DNA of 6,172 nucleotides, taken from assembly GCA_943331855.1 (NCBI GenBank), contig CALQNE010000212.1, forward strand, positions 1 through 6,172, read 5' to 3'. This document shows positions 1 through 5,169 of this stretch, piece after piece. Below the pieces are notes generated by a model. It saw only the letters and a program-made list of their open reading frames with translations. It was not told where the DNA came from and searched no databases. Numbering within the stretch: the first letter of the stretch is position 1; each line of letters starts with the position of its first letter. The translations under genes and the position numbers were made by a program. Source of the stretch: Bordetella parapertussis (lineage in GTDB: Bacteria; Pseudomonadota; Gammaproteobacteria; Burkholderiales; Burkholderiaceae_B).

Positions 1-633
1 CAAAGTCGTCACTAGCGTGACACCTCGCGCACTCGCCTCACGCAAGAGCGTTGCGATGGCCTGTCGGGCACGCGTCGGATCGAGGGCGGACAGAGGTTCG
101 TCCACCAGCCAAAGTTTCGCCGGCGCTAATAACGCACGCGCCAAACCCACCCGTTGGCGCTCGCCGCCGGACAGGCGATCGACGCGATCCCACAACTTTT
201 CTTGCAGATCGAATTGCGCCAACGCGCCAGCAACTTCTTCGACATATTGTGGATACAACAAGTTTTTCAGGCTTTGCCACAAAGACAACGCAGGCAGCTT
301 GGCTGCGAGTAATGAAACGATCACCCGCTGCCGTGGTGGCAACGGCGGAGTTTGTGGCGCATAAAACAGTCGGCCACGCTGCTGCTGCAGACCTCGGGTC
401 GAAAGCGTCCAAACCGACTGGCCATCGAGCGTCACACTCCCTACCGAGGGCTTAAGAGCTGCACCCAACAACTGAAGCAAGGTGGTTTTTCCAGCCCCCG
501 AAGGCCCGATGACCGCGACGTGCTCACCCGGTTCAATCGTCAACGATAGTGCTTCTATAGCAGGGCGAGACTGTTTGGTCGCGGCAGGATGACGGGCGCA
601 AACGCCCTTCAACTCAAGACGTAGGCCAGACAT
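1..633 (-). CDS. ABC transporter ATP-binding subunit, phosphonate/selenate-importer type (PhnC-like), 3' end beyond the window
   Basis: This is the cytoplasmic ATPase of an ABC importer; it would hydrolyse ATP to drive uptake of the ligand captured by the receptor encoded just upstream. The reading frame is open from ATG at 633 to the window edge (211 codons). It contains Walker A GPSGAGKT (residues 43-50), the Q-loop glutamine in YAPQ (Q94), the signature LSGGE (154-158), Walker B LWLVDE (174-179) and the D-loop SALD (182-185). The switch histidine expected soon after VTTL lies off the window, and PhnC-like proteins are usually about 240-280 residues, so the C-terminus is missing here. The ATG shares its A with the TAA of the receptor gene (TAATG) and has no strong Shine-Dalgarno at normal spacing, which suggests translational coupling. 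ABC ATPase is certain from the motifs. The substrate class is inferred only from the neighbour. Confidence 0.9.
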   Translation of the reverse strand, partial: MSGLRLELKGVCARHPAATKQSRPAIEALSLTIEPGEHVAVIGPSGAGKTTLLQLLGAALKPSVGSVTLDGQSVWTLSTRGLQQQRGRLFYAPQTPPLPPRQRVIVSLLAAKLPALSLWQSLKNLLYPQYVEEVAGALAQFDLQEKLWDRVDRLSGGERQRVGLARALLAPAKLWLVDEPLSALDPTRARQAIATLLREASARGVTLVTTL

Positions 634-1514
634 TATTTAATAAGACCTGCACTTTTGCCCGCTGACTCGAGGCCCTTATAGTTCTCTGGAGTCGTGGGAA
701 TGTATTTGCTGGCGCGATTGAGCGTCAGTATTTCTTTACCCTCGGGAGTACTCATATCGAGAGCCAGCAAAGCGTTAGTGATTTTTTCACGCAACGCGGC
801 AGGCATATCGGCATGAACCGACCAGTTGTAATTAAAGTAGGGAGGCGTAGTGTAAAAGACGTCCACCTTGCTCGTGTCCACCTTTTTTTCATTCACGAAT
901 TTTTGCCAAACTGTGATGTCTAGCGCTGCGGCATCCACGCGACCACTCACAACCGATGCGATCGTGGCATCATGCGCCCCCGAATAAGCAACGCGCTTAA
1001 AGTCTCGATCCGGATTGATCCCCGCATCCAATAAGAAAGAACGCGGCATGAGATGGCCCGAGGTGCTGGATTGCGAACCAAAACTCACTTGCTTGCCCTT
1101 TAGATCTGCCAACTGAGTGATCCCGGAATCTTTCTGCGTGATGAAAACCGAGCGAAACTTGGTGTCTTCTTCGCGCTGCGCAATGGGCACAACCTTTCCG
1201 CCTGAACGGATTTGAGCCTGTACATAGGTAAACCCTCCGAACCAGACAAGTTCCACCTGCTTATTGACCAAGGCCTCTACCGCTGCAGGGTAGTCGTTAA
1301 CGGGTACGAAGCTAACCGTCATCCCTGTCGCGCGCTCAAGATACTTGGTCAGCGGCCCAAATTTGCGCATTTGCTCGGTAGCAGCCTCTTCGGGGATGGT
1401 GGTGACTCGTAAAGTTTGCTGCGCCTGAGCGACACCAAAAAACAAGGCCGAACAGGCCAGCAACACACCTGAAATCAGGCGCAGATAACGATTGGAGTTT
1501 GAATTAGAGTACAT
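633..1514 (-). CDS. Periplasmic substrate-binding protein of a phosphonate/phosphite-family ABC importer, probably the putative-selenate clade (PhnD-like)
   Basis: This receptor would bind a small oxyanion in the periplasm and deliver it to the permease. I place the start at ATG 1514 (293 aa) because AGGTGA sits about 5 bases before it. The in-frame GTG at 1523 lies inside that Shine-Dalgarno. Residues 1-31 form a signal peptide (hydrophobic LISGVLLACSALFFG, cleavage after AQA). The mature start LRVTTIPEEAATEQMRKFGP, the central LVWFGGFTYVQAQ, and the tail RASKYIPTTPENYKG fit the PhnD superfamily. From memory they resemble most the clade annotated as putative selenate receptors, whose substrate was itself assigned from genomic context. 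No selenium-metabolism gene is visible in this window, so selenate remains an inference; phosphonate or phosphite are alternatives. It is the first gene of an operon with the downstream ATPase (1-base overlap). Confidence 0.88.
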   Translation of the reverse strand: MYSNSNSNRYLRLISGVLLACSALFFGVAQAQQTLRVTTIPEEAATEQMRKFGPLTKYLERATGMTVSFVPVNDYPAAVEALVNKQVELVWFGGFTYVQAQIRSGGKVVPIAQREEDTKFRSVFITQKDSGITQLADLKGKQVSFGSQSSTSGHLMPRSFLLDAGINPDRDFKRVAYSGAHDATIASVVSGRVDAAALDITVWQKFVNEKKVDTSKVDVFYTTPPYFNYNWSVHADMPAALREKITNALLALDMSTPEGKEILTLNRASKYIPTTPENYKGLESAGKSAGLIK

Positions 1515-1545
1515 AAGAGTCACCTGAAAACGGTTTGGATACCCC

Positions 1546-1551
1546 AGTATA
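1546..1551 (-). promoter_or_regulatory. Candidate -10 box for the PhnD-like/PhnC-like operon
   Basis: Reading leftward, TATACT (5 of 6 matches to TATAAT) lies 31 bases upstream of the receptor ATG, giving an expected 5' leader of about 25 bases. No good -35 hexamer is found 16-18 bases further upstream, so the promoter may be weak or activator dependent. This is a pattern match only. Confidence 0.35.
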
Positions 1552-1619
1552 GGAGAGTCTTGTCACGCGACGGCCGATTGACCCTATATCCTTTTGAAAA
1601 TATTGCATCGCGATAACAC

Positions 1620-1932
1620 TCTGAGCACGTGCCCTCAGATTGGCCAATGCGGGTTAGCAAGTGCTGGTCGCACGAGGAACACCAAGTCGACGAGTTCTTC
1701 GCATATCACCTAGTTCGCCACTGCAGGCTGCCCTAGGTTCCAGCTAACCGCCACCGGAATTCCGACCTCCCGATGGACGCGACTGCCCCGCTCGACCATG
1801 AAAGCAGCGCGAGAGAATGGAGGCTCGCGCATGTTGTCGGTGTTCAGACCGATACATCGTCATCGGCGACATCGCGATGCGATTGCGTAGCGTGACACCC
1901 TTGAGCGTATAAGGTGTGAAAAAATCAGGCAT
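1620..1932 (-). pseudogene. Decayed NADH:flavin oxidoreductase (Old Yellow Enzyme family) with large internal deletion
   Basis: Two conserved ends of an Old Yellow Enzyme survive and the middle is gone. Starting at ATG 1932, with AAGGAAG as ribosome site, the frame reads PDFFTPYTLKGVTLRNRIAM and SPMTMYRS, the typical N-terminus (FMN-barrel strand 1). At about 1845-1850 the homology jumps to another frame, which reads FSRAAFMVERGSRVHREVG, then IPVAVSWNLGQPAVAN, a TAG stop, VICEELVDLVFLVRP and ALANPHWPI before a TGA at 1637-1635. The last block is the characteristic C-terminal RPALANPHWP motif. OYE proteins are usually about 350-400 residues, so more than 200 residues are missing. With the frame break and two stops it cannot make an enzyme. 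A short 62-residue frame (1744-1932) remains open by chance. Family assignment is from remembered motifs at both ends. The left boundary is approximate, because similarity fades beyond 1635. Confidence 0.85.
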
Positions 1933-1966
1933 GGACGTTCTTCCTTGGCCGGCACGATATGTAAAC

Positions 1967-1983
1967 CATGTGTTCGGTACATA
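1967..1983. repeat. 17-bp direct repeat, copy 1 (upstream of the OYE remnant)
   Basis: CATGTGTTCGGTACATA is identical to 2804-2820, 837 bp away. This copy lies about 35 bases before the start codon of the OYE pseudogene, in what would be its promoter. Together with bases to its left it forms an outer inverted repeat TATGTA-N14-TACATA (1958-1983), which resembles a regulator operator. The second copy lacks that left half. Confidence 0.8.
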
Positions 1984-2070
1984 CCTTTATGGATTGCACC
2001 CTTGTTTTCAATGCATTTTCAGACTAAGTGGTATCTGCTGATTGAGCGTGAGCTTGCAAAGAATCAGAAT

Positions 2071-2093
2071 GATAGCTACCATTGGTGTATATC
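2071..2093. promoter_or_regulatory. Dyad-symmetric operator candidate for vapBC autoregulation
   Basis: The sequence has the form GATA-N3-ACCA-T-TGGT-N3-TATC, a 23-bp dyad with all eight outer and inner pairs matched around a single central T. It ends 20 bases before the vapB start. VapB antitoxins, alone or as VapBC complexes, typically bind such palindromes at their own promoter. A possible core promoter is TTGCAA (2054-2059), a 17-base spacer, then TACCAT (2077-2082) inside the dyad, so bound protein would block polymerase. The symmetry is directly visible; its function is inferred. Confidence 0.55.
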
Positions 2094-2102
2094 ACTAAGA
2101 TA

Positions 2103-2108
2103 AGAGGA
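2103..2108 (+). promoter_or_regulatory. Ribosome binding site of vapB
   Basis: AGAGGA ends 5 bases before ATG 2114, a good Shine-Dalgarno at ordinary spacing that fixes the vapB start. Confidence 0.65.
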
Positions 2109-2113
2109 AAAGC

Positions 2114-2347
2114 ATGGATACCGCACGCATTTTTCAATCGGGGCGCAGTCAGGCAATCAGATTGCCCAAAGAGTACCGCTTCGCCGGCACCGAAGTAAAA
2201 GTTAAGCATGTTGGCAACGCGGTTTTATTGATGCCCTCAGATCAACCTTGGGGCATCCTACCGACAGCACTGTCTTTGTTTGAGCCCGGCTTTACGCTAG
2301 AAAGATCTCAGCCAGATGAGCAAGTCAGAGAAACTCTATTGCCATGA
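2114..2347 (+). CDS. vapB: VapB-type antitoxin (AbrB/MazE-fold, type II toxin-antitoxin)
   Basis: This 77-residue antitoxin is expected to neutralise the PIN-domain toxin encoded next and to repress the shared promoter. Residues 1 to about 45 form the swapped-hairpin DNA-binding part, with the hallmark RSQAIRLPKEYRFAGTEV (residues 11-28). The C-terminal part, with PWGILPTALSLFEPGF and RSQPDEQVRE, fits the toxin-wrapping tail of VapB proteins, whose aromatic and arginine residues fill the VapC active site. Length is normal for the family. Its TGA overlaps the vapC ATG by four bases (ATGA), the usual coupling that keeps antitoxin in excess. A dyad operator candidate lies just upstream. The frame is intact with no sign of damage. 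Confidence 0.93.
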   Translation: MDTARIFQSGRSQAIRLPKEYRFAGTEVKVKHVGNAVLLMPSDQPWGILPTALSLFEPGFTLERSQPDEQVRETLLP

Positions 2348-2718
2348 TTTTGCTCGACACTAATATTTGCATCTACATCATTAACCAAAGACCTGCTCAC
2401 GTTATTGAGAAGTTTCAAAAATATCGCGCTGGGGATTTGGGTGTCTCATCAGTTGTCGCCGCCGAGCTAGCCTATGGCGTAGCAAAGAGCGGTTCGCAAA
2501 GAAACCATGACGCCTTAGAAATGTTTTTGGCGCCCTTTGAAATTTTACCGTTTGACGAGAAGTGCGTCTGGGCCTACGGTGAATTACACAGCCACCTAGA
2601 ACAACGTGGAGCACCGATCGGCTCTCTTGACACGCTCATTGCTGCGCACGCTTTAAGTCTGGATGCTCTTTTGATTACAAATAATGTAAAAGAGTTTTCC
2701 AAAGTGCCAAAACTTTAA
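2344..2718 (+). CDS. vapC: VapC-type PIN-domain ribonuclease toxin, C-terminal tail shortened
   Basis: This 124-residue PIN-domain endoribonuclease belongs to a family that cleaves tRNA or rRNA when free of VapB, stopping translation. Visible metal-binding acids are D5 in LLDTN, E41 in AAEL and D96 in IGSLDTLIAAHAL. The fourth site carries asparagines in the usual LITNNVKEF (N113, N114). The fold appears complete to VPKL. The frame then meets TAA at 2716-2718, but the next codons in the same frame read LDNWAI and end at TAA 2737-2739. Relatives commonly end VPGL-R-LxxW, so the TAA probably replaced one codon and removed the last seven residues. Activity is likely but not assured. The start overlaps vapB by 4 bases. 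No terminator for this strand follows closely. Confidence 0.92.
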   Translation: MILLDTNICIYIINQRPAHVIEKFQKYRAGDLGVSSVVAAELAYGVAKSGSQRNHDALEMFLAPFEILPFDEKCVWAYGELHSHLEQRGAPIGSLDTLIAAHALSLDALLITNNVKEFSKVPKL

Positions 2719-2774
2719 CTTGATAACTGGGCTATCTAAACTCCCCTACACCTCTCCAACCGTACCCTTTAGAG

Positions 2775-2803
2775 AAAAAAAAGCCCCATATCGCTTTGGG
2801 GCT
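2775..2803 (-). terminator. Orphan intrinsic terminator facing left
   Basis: Read on the minus strand, a 7-bp stem (AGCCCCA / TGGGGCT, outer arms 2782-2787 and 2798-2803) with an 8-base loop is followed by eight T. No minus-strand gene lies to its right that it could serve: the next gene (2845-3648) is on the plus strand. Downstream on the plus strand there is no U-rich tail, so it is not a good terminator for vapBC, although the stem could act weakly. Its sequence closely resembles the tRNA-Asn terminator at 4873-4904. Confidence 0.7.
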
Positions 2804-2820
2804 CATGTGTTCGGTACATA
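2804..2820. repeat. 17-bp direct repeat, copy 2 (upstream of the DUF4239-like gene)
   Basis: An exact copy of 1967-1983 that begins at the base after the orphan terminator stem. The pair brackets vapBC and the terminator. It lies 24 bases before the start codon of the plus-strand membrane-protein gene, so it may overlap that gene's promoter. It contains ATGT-N7-ACAT symmetry. Confidence 0.8.
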
Positions 2821-2844
2821 TCATTTACGAAAGGTCACACTTTA

Positions 2845-3648
2845 ATGAGCATATCAAATTTTTTCTTGTTGGCGTTAGGATTGACTTTCGTATCTTATTT
2901 AATTGCTTTTTTAATTGCGCACGTGACTTTTCGTCCGTCTTTAAATACAAAGTTGGTTGGCATGTTTGATGGTATCGTTTTCATCAATCATGGAAGCTTA
3001 ATATTTTTATCATTGAGTCTCGCATTTATATTCAGCGACGTAGCACAGGTGAATGCGAAAGCAAGAGCCGCAATCATCAGCGAGGCGGACGCGCTACGCA
3101 CGCTTGGAAGAATCTCATTAAACCTCGATTCACGTGTGGGCGACCCATTAATGGCCACATTAAAACAGTACACACAAGATGTCCTTCGAAAAGAGTGGCC
3201 TGAAATGCAGCGCTCTGCAGGCGCTGAATTAAGCATTAGCGAATCTTCTGCTTTAGCACCTTTAACTAAAATTTCTGATATTGTTTTTAATCCCCATAAT
3301 CAATCATTATTAAGCCCTGCCTTAACAAACCAACTGATTTCGTTCACCAATCGAATCAGAGAACAACGCCTACTCAGGATAGAATTCAGCCGTTACTCCA
3401 TCGGCTACCCCAGACTTGGATTAATTCTTTTTTTGTTGTCTGCATCGGTAATTCTCTTAACATTAAGCGCAGTTTCCAAACGTCCTGTGCAGATCGTTTC
3501 AAACTTTACGTTAATCTTGCTGACGCTCATTTCGCTCTTAGTGGTATACACACAGCAAAACCCCTTTGCCGCATTAGATGCTGTGTCCCCTTTACCTCTC
3601 GAGGAGGCTTCGCGGCGCTTGGAATTAATGAAAAAAATAGCTTTCTGA
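2845..3648 (+). CDS. DUF4239-like (bestrophin-like domain) membrane protein
   Basis: This 267-residue integral membrane protein has no established function. Two hydrophobic helices (about residues 5-27 and 43-64) precede a polar central region (about 66-185), then two more helices (about 190-210 and 217-237) and a short polar tail. The layout, the helix after TM2 with EADALRTLGRI, and the closing NPFAALDAVSPLPLEEA agree with the DUF4239 family, now also called bestrophin-like. That name hints at an ion channel, but this is unproven. The start ATG 2845 follows AAAGG (2830-2834) with a spacing of 10 bases. The gene is visibly AT-richer than the transporter genes at either end (runs of TTA/ATT codons), which suggests separate acquisition. 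It stands alone: vapBC upstream is separated by the hairpin and repeat, and a gene remnant follows. Confidence 0.75.
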   Translation: MSISNFFLLALGLTFVSYLIAFLIAHVTFRPSLNTKLVGMFDGIVFINHGSLIFLSLSLAFIFSDVAQVNAKARAAIISEADALRTLGRISLNLDSRVGDPLMATLKQYTQDVLRKEWPEMQRSAGAELSISESSALAPLTKISDIVFNPHNQSLLSPALTNQLISFTNRIREQRLLRIEFSRYSIGYPRLGLILFLLSASVILLTLSAVSKRPVQIVSNFTLILLTLISLLVVYTQQNPFAALDAVSPLPLEEASRRLELMKKIAF

Positions 3649-3787
3649 CCTACCACTTCTCAACCCCTGATCGCAGATCTAACTCAAAGGTCCATGCATC
3701 AAGGGTTTGTTCGTGCAACCAGAGATAAACGCGGGCAATACTTGTCTGGTTCAGGTTCAAGCAAGCCCTGAGGTGTCAAGGCCGCCA

Positions 3788-3892
3788 AACGCTCTGGCTG
3801 CGCGTTGCGAGCGCGAGGTCGTGCCCGCCATTACCGATGGCCGCATCGTGCCAGTGATCGATCGCACGTTTTCTTTTGATGAACTGCCTGCT
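3788..3892 (+). pseudogene. C-terminal remnant of a quinone oxidoreductase / zinc-type alcohol dehydrogenase-like (MDR) gene
   Basis: A short stretch reads NALAARCEREVVPAITDGR then IVPVIDRTFSFDELPA. This matches the late C-terminal block of medium-chain NADPH:quinone oxidoreductases (pattern vlPai-dGri-PviDr-fpfdela). In intact relatives it is followed by a segment on the order AxxYMExNxHxGKIVL, absent here because the sequence turns at about 3892 into the 3' end of the opposite-strand gene. No Rossmann nucleotide-binding part or other MDR segment is recognisable in 3649-3787. A chance frame of 190 codons (3707-4279) runs through it but is mostly the antisense of the next gene. Assignment is from about 35 residues, so the family is probable and the exact subfamily unknown. 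Confidence 0.65.
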
Positions 3893-3895
3893 AGG

Positions 3896-4810
3896 TTAAT
3901 TGCCAAGGTTGCCAAACCGTCGCATCAATTCGACGGTTGCGCCATCGGCCATCAGGTCTCGCTCCAGTCGATAAGTTTCTCCAAAAAAAGCTTGACTTGC
4001 CATGCGGTCATTGAGAACAGTTCTAAGGACACCAAGCGCCGCTTCTCGATCAACGATACCTTCCATATAAAGTACTCTTGCGCCGGCAGAGCCAGGCCCG
4101 AATGCGTATACAAAATATTGAAACTGAAGATTACCTTCGCGGGGTGTCTTAGGACCGGTAATGACCGCAAGCGCTTTTTCGAATTCTCCGGGTTTCAATT
4201 TTTTACTAAGTTCGCGCACAGCTTGATCAAGAGCATCAATCTGAACATTTGCAGCATCTGCGGCATTGGCGAGAAGTAATGGCGCAAGGGTGCGAGCATA
4301 GCGGGTGACAGACGCGCTGTCGATATTTTCACGCTTGAGAATATCATCGAGATACGCGCGTGATAATGACAGGATATTCTGTTGACGAACCTTTTGCGCT
4401 TCGGTAAACGACGCCTTCGTCAGATCCACCTCCGCCAGGTCAATTTGCCTGAGTAACGTCTTCAACCTTTCGATCCAGCGTTGATCCGTTGGATGCTCGA
4501 GCCGTCCTATCGACGCCGAGTACACACCGAGAGGAAGATGCGAAATAGACTTAAGGACGTCATAGCGCGGCGGCGAATAAGGTAAAGAGCCTAAATCCTC
4601 ACCCCTAATCAATGTAACGGTATCCGTCACCAGAAAGACGGGTTGATCACTCTTCAATGCAAGAGCTCGGACGGCTGCGTAAGATTCCCGTGCGGCCGCA
4701 TTAAGATCGTTGAATAGGAGAGGTGCTGGGCTCTGCGCAAATGCTGGCAGAATCAAGGCAAAAAAGATGGAAATAGTTTTAAGTATGATTCTGTGCATTT
4801 GATAGCTCAT
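3896..4810 (-). CDS. Exported protein of unknown function
   Basis: I do not recognise a family. The 304-residue product has an N-terminal signal peptide: MHRIILKT, hydrophobic core ISIFFALILP and a predicted cut after AFA at about residue 25, so it should be periplasmic or secreted. No lipobox cysteine is seen. The remainder is soluble and rich in Ala, Leu, Arg and charged helices (for example residues 108-160), with no transmembrane segment and no catalytic motif I can name. Two starts are possible, ATG 4810 or the in-frame ATG 4798 (MHRII...). Neither has a strong Shine-Dalgarno, and the second gives the more typical signal peptide. The frame is long, intact and of ordinary codon use, so it is very likely a real gene. 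It lies downstream of tRNA-Asn on the same strand but beyond its terminator, so it needs its own promoter, which I cannot identify. Confidence 0.75.
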   Translation of the reverse strand: MSYQMHRIILKTISIFFALILPAFAQSPAPLLFNDLNAAARESYAAVRALALKSDQPVFLVTDTVTLIRGEDLGSLPYSPPRYDVLKSISHLPLGVYSASIGRLEHPTDQRWIERLKTLLRQIDLAEVDLTKASFTEAQKVRQQNILSLSRAYLDDILKRENIDSASVTRYARTLAPLLLANAADAANVQIDALDQAVRELSKKLKPGEFEKALAVITGPKTPREGNLQFQYFVYAFGPGSAGARVLYMEGIVDREAALGVLRTVLNDRMASQAFFGETYRLERDLMADGATVELMRRFGNLGN

Positions 4811-4872
4811 ATTTAGATAGTCACAGGCAGCCGTAATTTGAAGTTTTGCGGATCAAACCCATAAATGCGGAG

Positions 4873-4904
4873 CAAAACAAAAAGCCCCACCTCGCTGTGA
4901 GGCT
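4873..4904 (-). terminator. Intrinsic terminator of tRNA-Asn
   Basis: Read leftward, the stem is AGCCTCAC / GTGGGGCT (8 pairs, one G-U) around the loop AGCGAG, followed by TTTTTGTTTT. It begins 10 bases after the tRNA CCA end, the expected place for the tRNA transcript to stop. Confidence 0.85.
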
Positions 4905-4913
4905 CTCGAATTG

Positions 4914-4989
4914 TGGCTCCCCGACCTGGACTCGAACCAGGGACCTGCGGATTAACAGTCCGTCGCTCTACCGACTGAGCTATCAGGGA
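4914..4989 (-). tRNA. tRNA-Asn (anticodon GTT), CCA encoded
   Basis: The 76-base minus-strand sequence folds as a full cloverleaf. The acceptor is TCCCTGA paired with TCGGGGA, then G73 and an encoded CCA. The D-arm is AGCTCAGTCGGTAGAGC. The anticodon loop CTGTTAA has GTT at + strand positions 4956-4954. The T-arm CTGGTTCGAGTCCAG is canonical. GTT reads AAC and, with modification of G34, AAU codons, so the identity is asparagine. A promoter and an intrinsic terminator flank it. It is a single tRNA, with no second tRNA in the window. Confidence 0.97.
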
Positions 4990-5065
4990 ATTGTCGTTGA
5001 AAATCAGTCGGTTATTGGATTTTTATAAAAAAAACAAACCCCGCGCAAACTCAGCGATGTCCAAG

Positions 5066-5095
5066 ACTATAGCATAGAAGGCCTTTTTCAGCCAA
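5066..5095 (-). promoter_or_regulatory. Promoter candidate for tRNA-Asn
   Basis: On the minus strand TTGGCT (5095-5090), an 18-base spacer and TATAGT (5071-5066) form a sigma70-like promoter, with TGC before the -10 giving an extended -10 element. Transcription would begin near 5059, leaving a leader of about 70 bases. A nearer alternative is TTTGCG, a 16-base spacer and TATAAA (5027-5022), which has the better -10 but the poorer -35. Either could be used. Confidence 0.5.
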
Positions 5096-5169
5096 AAGTC
5101 GACTTGCTCGCCATAGAGACCACAGCGCGGTACATTTGCGGTGAAACCAAACTAAATACGAGACGAACA

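Noticed and set aside
17..455. Several open frames of 115-134 codons on both strands at the left end
   Set aside because: They are shadows of the ABC ATPase gene, whose frame (minus, from 633 to the edge) carries all the Walker and signature motifs.
3707..4279. 190-codon plus-strand frame
   Set aside because: Only its residues 28-62 resemble a protein (the MDR remnant). From about 3896 on it is antisense to the exported-protein gene, so it is not a gene.
4846..5028. 60-codon plus-strand frame over the tRNA
   Set aside because: It is antisense to tRNA-Asn and its terminator. Such frames are a frequent annotation artefact at tRNA genes.
5022..5045. T-rich minus-strand tract after GCGGGG, resembling the end of a terminator
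   Set aside because: No complementary left arm is found upstream, and a terminator between promoter and tRNA would be counterproductive.
5129..5135. A third GGTACAT upstream of the Bug receptor, like the end of the 17-bp repeat
   Set aside because: Only seven bases match and the flanks differ, so it is expected by chance.
5104..5169. TTG-initiated extension of the Bug receptor
   Set aside because: The extension would bury the signal peptide behind 22 polar residues. ATG 5170 gives the normal family length and a proper signal sequence.
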